Shown here one piece after another: positions 28,113-37,396 of a stretch of DNA of 64,000 nucleotides. The notes under the pieces are model-generated. The model saw only the letters and a list, made by a program, of their open reading frames with translations. It was not told the DNA's origin and made no database searches. How positions within the stretch are numbered: the first letter of the stretch is position 1; each line of letters begins with the position of its first letter. Both the position numbers and the translations under genes were made by a program. The DNA is from an uncultured Bacteroidota bacterium (GTDB taxonomy: Bacteria; Bacteroidota; Bacteroidia; Flavobacteriales; Flavobacteriaceae), in assembly GCA_902577515.1 (NCBI GenBank), contig CACGZJ010000005.1, positions 17,449 to 81,448 on the forward strand. Reading direction: 5' to 3'.

Positions 28113-30027
28113 GTCTTGCTGATAAAAGTTTCTTTAGATTATAATAACTCATTACCTCCTCTAATACCTTATCCTTATCATCCTTAATGTTATTCTTGAG
28201 CTCAGTAATCTTTTTATCAATCAAATACCTTCTCATATTTAATATGGTTTCATTGACTAATTGACTTAATTCACTACCAATCTTTTTAACATAAATATTT
28301 CTTTTCTCCCAATCATGAAGTTGATACTTTTCATCATTTATTAGAATATCTGAAACTATTTTGCTTGAATTAGGTTCAAGATCATTTATAAAATTATCGA
28401 TTGATAGTAATTTTTGGTTATGAAAACTGTTAATAAGCTTATTGTATATTTCCTTAAAAGGTAAATGAGTAAACTCTATTTCATCCTGTTGAAGATCTAA
28501 ATAAATTTTTTCAAATACTTTAGACCTAATTTCTTTTTTACTTTCAACTATATCTCCTTTTTCATTTTTATTAAGGATTATATCTTCAAAAAGTATTTCT
28601 TCAGCACCATATTTTAGAAGAATACTTATAATCTGTCTTTCTAATTGATATATGTAATCACTTTTATTTTCAATTTTTGAGGTTTCAACCTTAAGTAGAT
28701 TATTTCTATTATAATTTTTAGTTTTTCCTTTGTTTATTTTTTTTCCATTCTCAATATTCGATAAGGATTTAAAAAGAGATGACTCATCTATAGATAAAAC
28801 AGAAGAGAGTTTCTTTATATATACTTCTTGTTTAATAGAATCTGGTATTAGTGAAATTGATTGAAGAATACTTTTAATTAAAGTGACCTTTTTATCTTCA
28901 TCATTATTATAATCTTGATGTATACTTATCATAAAATCTATTAGATCCTTTGATTCTTGATCAATAAATTCAATCATTTTATCACGTTTATTTTTTTTAA
29001 CGAAGCTATCAGGATCTTCTCCATCAGGGAATGAACATATTCTTACATTTAAGCCTTCTTCTATTATTTTATCTATACTTCTTAAGGATGCAGATAGACC
29101 TGCTTGATCTCCATCAAAGAGAATTACAATATTCGATGTAAGTCTTTTAATTAGAATTATTTGATCTTTAGTAAGAGATGTTCCGGATGAAGCCAAGACA
29201 TTTTTAATTCCATGCTCATGCAGTTGGACAACATCCATATAACCTTCAACTAAAAAACAAACATCATCTTTAACAATAAACTGTTTAGACTCATAAATCC
29301 CATAAAGAGTTTTACTTTTATTATAGATTCTACTTTCTGGAGAATTTATATATTTTGCAATTTTTTTATTTGATTCAATTATTCTCCCACCAAATCCTAT
29401 AATCCTACCTGAAATACTCTTAATTGGGAACATTATTCTACCTCTAAATCTATCAATAAAATTATCATCATTTGATATTACTAAACCTGTTTCAACTAAA
29501 TAGTCTTTATTGTAACCATTTTCTGATGCTTTTTTATAAAAACCATTTTTTACATCTCCAGTGAAGCCAATATTAAAGTTCTCTATTGTTGAATTTGAGA
29601 GCCCCCTTTCTCTGAGATAATTTTTCACATCATTTTGACTAGATAAAATATTCTGAAAGTGTTCCTGGGCAAATGAATTTATAACAAAAAGAGACTCTCT
29701 TGCATTTCTTTCTTCAACATTAACAGACTTATCTGTTGTCTCTATTATTTCTATGTTATATTTATTAGCTAGATATCTAATTGACTCTGGATAATTAAAT
29801 TGCTCATGTTCCATAAGAAAAGCAATTACATTACCTCCTTTACCCGAGCTAAAATCTTTCCATATCTGTTTAGATGGAGAAACAATAAAACTCGGTGTCT
29901 TTTCATTTGTAAAAGGGCTTAAGCCTTTATAATTAGCACCTGTTTTCTTTAAAGCTATAAAATCAGATATAACCTCTTCAACCCTTGCATATTCAAAAAC
30001 TTTATCAATAGTTTCTTTACTAATCAA
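28096..30027 (-). CDS. dnaG: DNA primase
   Basis: Makes RNA primers for replication. The 643 residues have the N-terminal CHC2-like domain (1-100), the RNA polymerase/TOPRIM core with VEGYMDVVQLHEHG near residue 263 and LFDGDQAGLSAS near 303, and a C-terminal helicase-binding region. The zinc ligands of the N-terminal domain are all replaced: SPFT for CPFH (Ser37, Thr40) and KDFSSG for HCFGCG (Asp58, Ser61), while NEKTPSF is kept. I believe this loss is shared by Flavobacteriia. It follows the polyprenyl synthase by 29 bases. Confidence 0.95.
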   Translation of the reverse strand: MISKETIDKVFEYARVEEVISDFIALKKTGANYKGLSPFTNEKTPSFIVSPSKQIWKDFSSGKGGNVIAFLMEHEQFNYPESIRYLANKYNIEIIETTDKSVNVEERNARESLFVINSFAQEHFQNILSSQNDVKNYLRERGLSNSTIENFNIGFTGDVKNGFYKKASENGYNKDYLVETGLVISNDDNFIDRFRGRIMFPIKSISGRIIGFGGRIIESNKKIAKYINSPESRIYNKSKTLYGIYESKQFIVKDDVCFLVEGYMDVVQLHEHGIKNVLASSGTSLTKDQIILIKRLTSNIVILFDGDQAGLSASLRSIDKIIEEGLNVRICSFPDGEDPDSFVKKNKRDKMIEFIDQESKDLIDFMISIHQDYNNDEDKKVTLIKSILQSISLIPDSIKQEVYIKKLSSVLSIDESSLFKSLSNIENGKKINKGKTKNYNRNNLLKVETSKIENKSDYIYQLERQIISILLKYGAEEILFEDIILNKNEKGDIVESKKEIRSKVFEKIYLDLQQDEIEFTHLPFKEIYNKLINSFHNQKLLSIDNFINDLEPNSSKIVSDILINDEKYQLHDWEKRNIYVKKIGSELSQLVNETILNMRRYLIDKKITELKNNIKDDKDKVLEEVMSYYNLKKLLSARLNRVV

Positions 30028-30056
30028 TTCTTATAATTTAACATTAATATAATAAA

Positions 30057-31028
30057 TTAATACTTTCTGTCTATAATATAATTCAATAAGATTTTGAGAG
30101 AATTTTTTGATTCATTATCTGGAAAAGTTTGAAGAATTTTAAGTGCTTTTTTCTTATAGTCTAGCATTATATTTTCTGCATATTTAAATCCGTCATGCTC
30201 ATTTACAAATTTATTAATTATCTTCTTGTCTTTAATTGAATGTTTTTTTCTTTTAAGAATTGACTTAATTGACCCTAGCTCACTTTTACTTGCTTTTTTT
30301 ATTGAATAAATTAATGGAAGAGTAATCTTTTGTCTATTTAAATCATCTTTAGTTGGTTTACCTATCCTTTTTTTAGAATAATCAAAAAGATCATCCTTTA
30401 TTTGAAAAATAATACCTAAGAATAATCCAAAATTTTCAACGTTTTTATTTTTTTTGTTACCTGATGAAATTAAGCCAAGTGTACAGCAGCATGAAAATAA
30501 AGATGCAGTTTTTTTTGTAATCAATTTAATATAATCTTCTTCTGTTATTTTAAAACTTCTTGACTTTTGAATTTGAAAAAGCTCTCCTTCAGAAATTTCT
30601 TTTACAGCATTTGATACCTGATCTAGTAAATCATAATCATTATTTTGAGTAGATAGAAGTAGAGCCTTAGATAAAAAAAAGTCTCCTACTAATACAGAAA
30701 TTTTATTTTTCCATAGAGCATTAATAGTAAGAAACTTTCTTCTTACATTGCTATCATCAACTACATCATCATGAATTAGTGATGCAGTATGAATAAGCTC
30801 AACTAAATTAGCAGCCCTGTATGTCTTTGATGAAACTTTTCCATTTGAAAACATTTTGGAAAAAAGAATCACAAGAATAGGCCTAATCTGTTTTCCCTTT
30901 CTTCTAAGGATATAATTTAAAATTAAGTCAAGTAGCTTAACCTTAGATGATACAGAATTAAAAAATTGTTTGTTAAATATTTTTAACTCTTGATAAATTG
31001 GACTTTTTATTTTGTTAATAATTTTCAA
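30057..31028 (-). CDS. trans-polyprenyl diphosphate synthase
   Basis: Class I isoprenyl synthase that extends allylic diphosphates with isopentenyl diphosphate. The 323 residues contain both aspartate-rich motifs, HDDVVDDS (near residue 92) and KDDLFDYS (near 213), plus GKQIRPIL and GDFFLSKAL. Chain length cannot be read safely; an octaprenyl or heptaprenyl product for menaquinone is likely in this phylum. It is 8 bases downstream of queA and is followed by dnaG. Confidence 0.88.
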   Translation of the reverse strand: MKIINKIKSPIYQELKIFNKQFFNSVSSKVKLLDLILNYILRRKGKQIRPILVILFSKMFSNGKVSSKTYRAANLVELIHTASLIHDDVVDDSNVRRKFLTINALWKNKISVLVGDFFLSKALLLSTQNNDYDLLDQVSNAVKEISEGELFQIQKSRSFKITEEDYIKLITKKTASLFSCCCTLGLISSGNKKNKNVENFGLFLGIIFQIKDDLFDYSKKRIGKPTKDDLNRQKITLPLIYSIKKASKSELGSIKSILKRKKHSIKDKKIINKFVNEHDGFKYAENIMLDYKKKALKILQTFPDNESKNSLKILLNYIIDRKY

Positions 31029-31036
31029 AAAAAAAT

Positions 31037-32086
31037 CTAGATTATCATCATAGCATCTCCGTATGAGAAGAAGTTATACTTTTTTTTAATTGCCTCTTTA
31101 TATGCCTTCAAAACAAAATCTTTTCCTCCAAAAGCAGAAACCATCATTATTAGGGTTGACTTTGGAGTATGAAAATTTGTAATCATTGAATTTGCAATAG
31201 AAAAGTCATAAGGTGGATAGATAAACTTATGAGTCCAACCATTATAAGAATTAAGTGTCCCAAAAGATGATACAGAACTTTCAAGACCTCTCATAACAGT
31301 AGTTCCAACAGCACAGATTCTTTTTTTATTTTTAATTGCATTATTTATAATTTCAGCAGAATTATCATTAATAATTAATTCTTCTGAATCCATTTTGTGT
31401 TTTGATAAATCTTCTACATCAACAGGACTAAAAGTTCCTAAACCAATATGTAGAGTAATTTCCGGAAGAAGAACACCCTTAATCTCTAATTTTTTTAACA
31501 AATGCTTTGAAAAATGTAGTCCTGCAGTAGGGGCTGCTACAGCTCCCTCATTTTTTGCATATATAGTTTGAAATCGCTCTTTATCATTTTCCTCAACAGG
31601 CCTACTTATATATTTTGGAAGAGGAGTCTCACCTAATTCTTGAAGTTTTGTTCTAAAATCATCATATGGACCATCAAAAAGGAATCTCAATGTTCTGCCT
31701 CTTGAAGTTGTATTATCTATGACTTCAGCTACTAGACTCTCATCTTCGCCAAAATATAATTTATTTCCAATTCTAATTTTTCTTGCTGGATCAACTAGTA
31801 CATCCCAAAGTCTTTGATCTTGATTAAGTTCTCTAAGAAGAAAAACTTCAATTCTTGCACCTGTTTTTTCTTTATTACCAAATAGTCTTGCAGGAAAAAC
31901 TTTAGTATTATTGAGTACAATTACATCTCCCTCATTAAAAAAATCAATCATATCTTTAAAAAGAAGATGGTCAATTGTCTTCTTTTCTTTATTTAAAAGC
32001 ATTAATTTACATTCATCTCTTTCTTCAGATGGATATTGAGCTAAAAGTTTTTGTGGAAGTTTATAATCAAAATCAGATAATTTCAT
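31037..32086 (-). CDS. queA: S-adenosylmethionine:tRNA ribosyltransferase-isomerase
   Basis: Transfers the ribosyl part of SAM to preQ1 at the wobble base of tRNA, forming epoxyqueuosine. The 349-residue length is typical. Recognisable segments are [19 protein letters not shown] at the N-terminus in outline, [10 protein letters not shown] near residue 183, LHIGLGTF near 212, and [16 protein letters not shown] near the end. Its promoter element is at 32105-32112, and ispB-like and dnaG genes follow closely. Confidence 0.96.
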   Translation of the reverse strand: MKLSDFDYKLPQKLLAQYPSEERDECKLMLLNKEKKTIDHLLFKDMIDFFNEGDVIVLNNTKVFPARLFGNKEKTGARIEVFLLRELNQDQRLWDVLVDPARKIRIGNKLYFGEDESLVAEVIDNTTSRGRTLRFLFDGPYDDFRTKLQELGETPLPKYISRPVEENDKERFQTIYAKNEGAVAAPTAGLHFSKHLLKKLEIKGVLLPEITLHIGLGTFSPVDVEDLSKHKMDSEELIINDNSAEIINNAIKNKKRICAVGTTVMRGLESSVSSFGTLNSYNGWTHKFIYPPYDFSIANSMITNFHTPKSTLIMMVSAFGGKDFVLKAYKEAIKKKYNFFSYGDAMMII

Positions 32087-32104
32087 AGGATTAAATTAAG
32101 TCCG

Positions 32105-32112
32105 CAAATATA
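32105..32112 (-). promoter_or_regulatory. Bacteroidetes promoter of queA with -33-like TTG
   Basis: The minus strand reads TATATTTG, a perfect TAnnTTTG match, 18 bases before the queA ATG. TTGAC lies 19 bases further upstream (32132-32136), at the right place for a -33 element. The core TACTATATTTGCGG is identical to that in front of rpsO. Confidence 0.65.
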
Positions 32113-32148
32113 GTACTCTAGAATACCGAAAGTCAAGTATTTAGCTAT

Positions 32149-33372
32149 TTATTTTTTTAAAATTTTAAATCCAAGTTTTTCCAAATGATCCCAAAAGCTT
32201 ACATAAGACTTTGAGACAACCATCGGGTCGTTAATTATAATTGGTTTTAAAATTGATAATGGGACAAAAGACATAGCCATTCTGTGATCATCATATGTAT
32301 CAATTGATATATTTGATTTAAGTTTTGACTTATTTTCTAAATGTATAGAATTATCTGTTATTTCAATTTTATCAACTCCAAATTTTTGAATTTCAGATTT
32401 CAATGCTTTAAGTCTATCTGTTTCTTTTATTTTAAGTGTTTGCAGGCCATAAAGATCACAATCAATTCCAAGACCTAAACAGGTTACAATAATTGTTTGA
32501 GCTAGGTCAGGATTATTTGAAAGATCTAATGATATTTTTTTTTCAAGTTTAACGTCAGTCTTACTTAGATTAATTCCATTATTTATATACGTAGTCTTAA
32601 TACCAAAATTTTTATAAATCTCAACTAGATCTGAGTCTCCTTGTATACTATTTTTATAATAAGTATTTAACGTTAAATCTGAAAAATCTGATAATGCGGC
32701 TATACTATAAAAATATGATGCAGAGCTCCAGTCTGACTCAACTAATTGGTTTGGTATTTTTTTATTAGATAATGAATCAATCGTAATTTGATTTGATTGA
32801 AGTCTAACATTACCTCCAATTCTTTCAATTATTTTTTTGGTCATCTCAATATATGGCAAAGAAGTTATTTCTGTTGAGAGATTTATAACTAGTCCATTTT
32901 TTAGAGATACTCCAAGCATCATAAGGGATGAAATATATTGAGAACTTACATTTGCCGGAAGATTGACATGTTTCTTATTTATTTCTTTTCCATTAATTCT
33001 AATAGGAGGATAACCTTCATTCTCAATATATAATATTTCAACTTCCAGTTCTCTTAATGCATCAACTAAAATTGAAATAGGTCTTTCTCTCATTCTTTTT
33101 GACCCAGTTAGAATAACCGATGAGTTCTTAATTGATGAGAAATACGATGTTAGAAACCTCATTGCCGTTCCTGCATGTCCAATATCGATCTTCTCTTGAT
33201 TTGAATTAATTGCTGACATCATAACTTTTGTGTCATCTGAATCAGAAATATTTATAATGTCAAAATAAGATGCAAAACCTCTTAGGGCTAACAGTCTATT
33301 TGACTCACTTTTTGACCCACTAATATTTAAAACCCCTTCTATGGATTTTGATTTTTTTGAAATTTCAAACAC
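32149..33372 (-). CDS. aroA: 3-phosphoshikimate 1-carboxyvinyltransferase (EPSP synthase)
   Basis: Shikimate-pathway enzyme that joins phosphoenolpyruvate and shikimate 3-phosphate. The 407 residues, slightly short for the family, keep GSKSESNRLLALRG (residues 19-32), GHAGTAMRFLTSYF near residue 60, LTGSKRMRERP near 84, an internal SDWSSASYF, and C-terminal KIKETDRLKAL and DDHRMAMSF. The leading GSKS is a variant of the usual GSKSxSNR. It overlaps the MazG-like gene by one base. Confidence 0.93.
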   Translation of the reverse strand: MFEISKKSKSIEGVLNISGSKSESNRLLALRGFASYFDIINISDSDDTKVMMSAINSNQEKIDIGHAGTAMRFLTSYFSSIKNSSVILTGSKRMRERPISILVDALRELEVEILYIENEGYPPIRINGKEINKKHVNLPANVSSQYISSLMMLGVSLKNGLVINLSTEITSLPYIEMTKKIIERIGGNVRLQSNQITIDSLSNKKIPNQLVESDWSSASYFYSIAALSDFSDLTLNTYYKNSIQGDSDLVEIYKNFGIKTTYINNGINLSKTDVKLEKKISLDLSNNPDLAQTIIVTCLGLGIDCDLYGLQTLKIKETDRLKALKSEIQKFGVDKIEITDNSIHLENKSKLKSNISIDTYDDHRMAMSFVPLSILKPIIINDPMVVSKSYVSFWDHLEKLGFKILKK

Positions 33373-33698
33373 TACTTAAGCTTATTATTTGATTTATGTC
33401 TTTGTCTGTCTCTCTCTGTTTTTTTAGAGAGATTATTTTTAAATGACTTTTCGAGGTCAATTCCTGTCTGATTTGCAAGACATATCAGAACAAACAACAC
33501 ATCTGATAACTCATCACCTAGATCATCTATATTATCATTTTCTTTCAAACTTTGCTCACCATACTTTCTAGCAATAATTTTGGCAACCTCACCTACTTCC
33601 TCTGATAATATAGCCATATTTGTAAGTTCGTTAAAGTACCTTACACCATGTTCCTTTATCCATTCATCTACTAATTTTTGTGCATCTTTAATATTCAT
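33372..33698 (-). CDS. MazG-like nucleotide pyrophosphohydrolase
   Basis: 108-residue all-alpha NTP pyrophosphatase-like protein. It shows the MazG metal-binding pattern EEVGEVAKIIARKYGE (around residues 29-44) and DELSDVLFVLICLAN (around 62-76). Such small MazG proteins hydrolyse non-canonical or excess nucleoside triphosphates; the exact substrate is not evident. It lies between obg (3 bases) and aroA (one-base overlap), in a transcript that starts at adk. Confidence 0.85.
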   Translation of the reverse strand: MNIKDAQKLVDEWIKEHGVRYFNELTNMAILSEEVGEVAKIIARKYGEQSLKENDNIDDLGDELSDVLFVLICLANQTGIDLEKSFKNNLSKKTERDRQRHKSNNKLK

Positions 33699-33701
33699 AG
33701 T

Positions 33702-34709
33702 TCAATTTTTTTGATTTAGTTTATTCCATAAATCCTCTTTAATTTCATTTATACCAAAAGTACTAACAGAAGAGATTATATGGTATTGCATATCCTTAAA
33801 TTCTTGTTTTAAAATTGTTTTAAATTCTTCTAATAATTCTTGATCCATAAGATCTGCCTTACTAAATGCTATAATAAAATCTTTATCAGCCAGTTCTGGA
33901 TTATACTTTACAAGTTCTTTTTGAAGAACTGTAAAGTCCTTCTTTATATTTTTTGTGTCGACAGGTATAACATATAGAAGTATCGAGTTTCTTTCAATAT
34001 GTCTAAGGAAATAATGACCTAAACCTCTACCTTCACTTGCTCCTTCAATTATTCCAGGTATATCAGCCATAACAAATGACCTAAAGTCTGACATTGCAAC
34101 AATTCCAAGGTTAGGTTTTAATGTAGTAAATTCATAATCTGCTATTTTAGGTTTAGCATCAGATAGAACAGACAGCAGTGTTGACTTTCCAGCATTAGGA
34201 TATCCAACTAATCCAACATCTGCTAAAACTTTAAGCTCTAATATTATTTTCAGTTCCCTACCGGGAAGTCCACTTTGAGAATATCTAGGAGTTTGATTAG
34301 TAGGGGTCTTAAAATGAAAGTTACCACGTCCACCTTTACCACCTTTTAAAAGAATTAAATCTGAGGACTCATCATTTATCTCGCAAATAACTTTTTCAGT
34401 CTCTAAATCCTTAATAACAGTTCCAAGTGGAACATTAATTACAACATCTTCTCCGTTACTTCCAGATTTTCTTGAACCACTTCCATCTCCACCATTTCCT
34501 GCTTTAAAATGTTTCTTATACCTAAAACTTTGAAGAGTCCATAAGTTACTGTTACCTTTTAAAATGATATTACCACCGTTACCACCATCACCACCATCCG
34601 GCCCTCCTTTTGGAACAAACTTTTCCCTTCTCAAGTGAGTAGAACCTTTTCCACCTTTACCTGAATTTACAGTAAGCTTCACATAATCAACAAAGTTATC
34701 GACTATCAT
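33702..34709 (-). CDS. obg: GTPase ObgE/CgtA
   Basis: Ribosome-associated GTPase in 50S assembly and stress control. The 335 residues have the glycine-rich Obg fold at residues 1-160 ([14 protein letters not shown] around residues 33-46) and a G domain with [26 protein letters not shown] and a SSVSTFGI-type G5. There is no long C-terminal extension. It sits 6 bases after adk. Confidence 0.96.
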   Translation of the reverse strand: MIVDNFVDYVKLTVNSGKGGKGSTHLRREKFVPKGGPDGGDGGNGGNIILKGNSNLWTLQSFRYKKHFKAGNGGDGSGSRKSGSNGEDVVINVPLGTVIKDLETEKVICEINDESSDLILLKGGKGGRGNFHFKTPTNQTPRYSQSGLPGRELKIILELKVLADVGLVGYPNAGKSTLLSVLSDAKPKIADYEFTTLKPNLGIVAMSDFRSFVMADIPGIIEGASEGRGLGHYFLRHIERNSILLYVIPVDTKNIKKDFTVLQKELVKYNPELADKDFIIAFSKADLMDQELLEEFKTILKQEFKDMQYHIISSVSTFGINEIKEDLWNKLNQKN

Positions 34710-34715
34710 AACAGA

Positions 34716-35291
34716 CTAGATTAAACTATCAACAAGGTTGAATAATCTTGAAGTAATATCATCAACACTTCCGTGACCATTAACTGAGTAAAACTTTGAC
34801 TGTTTTTGATAAAAATCAATTAGTATAGATGTCTTGTTATTATACTCGTTAAATCTATTTTTAATTTTTTCGATATCCTGATCATCAGATCTATTAGTAG
34901 TTTTACCTCGATCTAATAACCTATTTATTAGCTCATCTTCATCAACTTCTAGAGCAATTGTTGCATTTATCTTCTGGTTAATAGATTCAAGAAAAATATC
35001 GAGGGATTCAGCCTGATTATGTGTTCTTGGAAAACCATCAAAAATAAAACCATTAGCATCCTTATTTGCTAAAACTTCATTTTCAAGCATTTTAATTGTA
35101 ACAGTGTCAGGCACAAGATCCCCACTATCAAGAAATGACTTTGCTTCAATACCCAAATCAGTTTTATTTGAAATATTTTTTCTAAATAAATCACCTGTAG
35201 ATATATGATATAAATCATATTTATCTTTTAAAAAATCAGCCTGGGTTCCTTTCCCAGATCCTGGTTTACCAAAAATCACAATATTAAACAT
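34716..35291 (-). CDS. adk: adenylate kinase
   Basis: Interconverts ATP, AMP and ADP. The 191-residue protein has the P-loop GKPGSGKGTQ at residues 7-16, STGDLFRKN, the AMP-binding GFPRTHNQAES, and the short lid (LLDRGKTTNRSDD) of the short-type bacterial enzymes. I chose ATG at 35291 over a GTG two codons upstream, because the promoter element TATCTTTG occupies 35297-35304 and would overlap the GTG. With only 5 bases between element and ATG, the mRNA should be leaderless or nearly so. It is first in the adk-obg-mazG-aroA transcript. Confidence 0.95.
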   Translation of the reverse strand: MFNIVIFGKPGSGKGTQADFLKDKYDLYHISTGDLFRKNISNKTDLGIEAKSFLDSGDLVPDTVTIKMLENEVLANKDANGFIFDGFPRTHNQAESLDIFLESINQKINATIALEVDEDELINRLLDRGKTTNRSDDQDIEKIKNRFNEYNNKTSILIDFYQKQSKFYSVNGHGSVDDITSRLFNLVDSLI

Positions 35292-35296
35292 AGGCA

Positions 35297-35304
35297 CAAA
35301 GATA
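35297..35304 (-). promoter_or_regulatory. Bacteroidetes -7 promoter element for adk
   Basis: The minus strand reads TATCTTTG, a perfect TAnnTTTG match, ending 5 bases before the adk ATG. Because the element is centred near -7, transcription should begin at or next to the start codon. Confidence 0.6.
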
Positions 35305-35346
35305 TTTAAAATGTTTGGTATTCTTTATTGTGATTAAAGGAATGCT

Positions 35347-35354
35347 TATTTTTG
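35347..35354 (+). promoter_or_regulatory. Bacteroidetes -7 promoter element for purK
   Basis: TATTTTTG, a perfect TAnnTTTG match, ends 4 bases before the purK ATG at 35359, again placing the expected transcription start at the initiation codon. Confidence 0.55.
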
Positions 35355-35358
35355 AAAG

Positions 35359-36510
35359 ATGTTTAAGGAAAATAGAATAATTGGTATACTTGGAGGAGGT
35401 CAACTCGGAAAAATGGTTCTTGACGTAGCTAATAAATGGGGACTCCAAGTATATATTCTAGATTCCAATGAGAACTGTCCATCTAGCAAGCTTTGCTCAA
35501 AATTTTTTAAAGGGGACTTAATGGACTTCGACACAGTTGTCAATTTTGGTAAAATGGTTGATATATTGACAATTGAAATCGAGAATGTAAATGTTGAGGC
35601 ATTAAAATTTCTTGAATCCAATGGGTTGGAAGTTTCACCTCAATCTAAAGTTATTGAAATAATTCAAGACAAATCTAAACAAAAAGAATTCTACATTAAT
35701 AATCAAATTCCTACTTCCTCATTTAAAATTTTCACAGGTAAAAATGAGTTGAAAGAGAGTGTTAGCAAAGGTGAAATTTCACTTCCTTTTATTTGGAAAG
35801 CATCAAGAATGGGATATGACGGATATGGTGTAAATAAAATCTCTAATAATAAAGATTTAGAAAAAATAGATGATTGCCCCTGTATAATAGAGGAATTAAT
35901 TTCAATAAAAAAAGAACTTTCTGTAATGATAGCATCTAGAAAATCTGGTGAATTAATTAATTACCCTGTAGTTGAAATGGAGTTCAATAGTGATTCAAAT
36001 CAGGTTGAGTATATTTTGTCACCCGCAAAAATTAATAATGATTTAAAATCAAATGCTGAAGAGCTTGCAATTGAGGTTGCAAAGAAACTCAAAATTACAG
36101 GGATATTAGCTGTTGAAATGTTTTTAAACTCAGAAGATGAAATTCTAGTAAATGAGGTTGCCCCAAGACCACATAACAGTTATCATTTTTCAATAGAGGG
36201 CTCTTACACAAGTCAATTTGAACAACTTTTAAGATCAATTCTTGATATGCCTTTAGGTAGCACAAAGATTATAGAAGCTGCTGTAATGGTAAATTTAGTG
36301 GGTGAAAAAGGATCTAATGGCCCTGTCATATATAAGAATTTTGATCAAATTATTGGGCTTGAAGGTGTTAATCCACATATTTACGGTAAATTTGAGACCA
36401 GATTCAATAGAAAGATGGGACATGTAACCGTTATAAATGAAAATATTGATAAAGCAAAAGTATTAGCAAAAGAAATTAAAGAAACAATTATTATTACATC
36501 AAAAAAATGA
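35359..36510 (+). CDS. purK: 5-(carboxyamino)imidazole ribonucleotide synthase
   Basis: ATP-grasp enzyme of purine synthesis that carboxylates AIR to N5-CAIR. The 383 residues contain IGILGGGQLGKMV at the N-terminus, the ATP-grasp core with KASRMGYDGYGV near residue 150 and EELI, and VNEVAPRPHNSYHFSIEG near residue 270. It overlaps purE by four bases (ATGA), the usual coupled pair. It is divergent from adk, with a short shared control region. Confidence 0.96.
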   Translation: MFKENRIIGILGGGQLGKMVLDVANKWGLQVYILDSNENCPSSKLCSKFFKGDLMDFDTVVNFGKMVDILTIEIENVNVEALKFLESNGLEVSPQSKVIEIIQDKSKQKEFYINNQIPTSSFKIFTGKNELKESVSKGEISLPFIWKASRMGYDGYGVNKISNNKDLEKIDDCPCIIEELISIKKELSVMIASRKSGELINYPVVEMEFNSDSNQVEYILSPAKINNDLKSNAEELAIEVAKKLKITGILAVEMFLNSEDEILVNEVAPRPHNSYHFSIEGSYTSQFEQLLRSILDMPLGSTKIIEAAVMVNLVGEKGSNGPVIYKNFDQIIGLEGVNPHIYGKFETRFNRKMGHVTVINENIDKAKVLAKEIKETIIITSKK

Positions 36511-36998
36511 GTCAAGTAGCAATTATAATGGGCAGTAAGTCAGATTTTGAAGTAATGAGCGAAGCTATTGAAATTCTCAAATCATTTGACATAAATACTG
36601 AATATGATATAGTTTCAGCTCATAGGACACCTAATAAAATGGTTGAATATGCTTCGAATGCTGAAAAAAAAGGAATAAAAGTTATTATTGCCGGAGCAGG
36701 AGGAGCAGCTCACCTTCCTGGAATGGTAGCATCAATTACAAGCTTGCCAGTTATCGGAGTTCCAATAAAATCAAGAAATTCAATAGATGGTTGGGACTCA
36801 ATTTTATCTATACTTCAAATGCCTGGAGGAGTTCCAGTTGCAACAGTAGCTTTAAATGGTTCAAAAAATGCAGGTATTCTTGCTGCTCAAATTATTGGAT
36901 CCTTTGATTCTAAAGTTGCTGATAAAGTTAAGGCCTATAAAAAAGATTTAGAATATAAGGTTATTGAAAGCAGTAAAGATTTGAAGAAAAATAGCTAG
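36507..36998 (+). CDS. purE: N5-carboxyaminoimidazole ribonucleotide mutase
   Basis: Class I PurE, converting N5-CAIR to CAIR after PurK. The 163 residues show IIMGSKSDFEVM (residues 6-17), SAHRTPNKM near residue 39, AGAGGAAHLPGM near 64 and the PVIGVPI segment. The presence of PurK confirms the class I, non-carboxylase route. The stop codon region overlaps the end of the convergent rhodanese gene by 4 bases. Confidence 0.96.
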   Translation: MSQVAIIMGSKSDFEVMSEAIEILKSFDINTEYDIVSAHRTPNKMVEYASNAEKKGIKVIIAGAGGAAHLPGMVASITSLPVIGVPIKSRNSIDGWDSILSILQMPGGVPVATVALNGSKNAGILAAQIIGSFDSKVADKVKAYKKDLEYKVIESSKDLKKNS

Positions 36999-37339
36999 TC
37001 TTTAATCCAATCCTTATACCCTTTTTTATAATGATATATCATTTTAAAACCTAAAGACTTCATCACGTGACTAGCCTTTGAACTTCTATTACCTGACATA
37101 CAATATATAACGTAGGGTTTTTCTTTATCAAGCTTGTTTAGGTTATCTATAAACTCCCTCTTTTGAAAGTCAATGTTAAAAGAGGATCTTATTTTGCCAT
37201 CTTCAAATTCCTTTTCAGTCCTTAGATCAATGACCATTACTTTATCATTGATAAGACTATTTACTTGATCTTTATTAATATCTTGAATAACAGGTGATTG
37301 AAGAAAAACTAATAGTATATAAAAAAAAAGTTTTAACAT
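36995..37339 (-). CDS. secreted or membrane-anchored rhodanese-like protein
   Basis: 114 residues: an N-terminal signal or anchor (residues 1-18, LKLFFYILLVFLQS) followed by a single rhodanese domain. The active-site loop is CMSGNRSS near residue 80 with a catalytic cysteine, and DLRTEKEFEDGKI marks the first conserved block. Such small periplasmic rhodaneses carry sulfur or respond to thiols; the substrate is unknown. It is divergent from gcvP, with 54 bases between them. Confidence 0.85.
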   Translation of the reverse strand: MLKLFFYILLVFLQSPVIQDINKDQVNSLINDKVMVIDLRTEKEFEDGKIRSSFNIDFQKREFIDNLNKLDKEKPYVIYCMSGNRSSKASHVMKSLGFKMIYHYKKGYKDWIKD

Positions 37340-37375
37340 TTAATGAACATTATTATTATTATTTTCAATAATACA

Positions 37376-37383
37376 TATTTTTG
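37376..37383 (+). promoter_or_regulatory. Bacteroidetes -7 promoter element for gcvP
   Basis: TATTTTTG, a perfect TAnnTTTG match, 13 bases before the gcvP ATG. The gap also contains five ATT repeats at 37349-37363. It is too short to hold a glycine riboswitch. Confidence 0.5.
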
Positions 37384-37396
37384 CTAAAAACTTTTG

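Noticed and set aside
37340-37396. Glycine riboswitch in front of gcvP
   Set aside because: The gap is only 57 bases and contains an ATT repeat and a promoter element, with none of the conserved riboswitch core.
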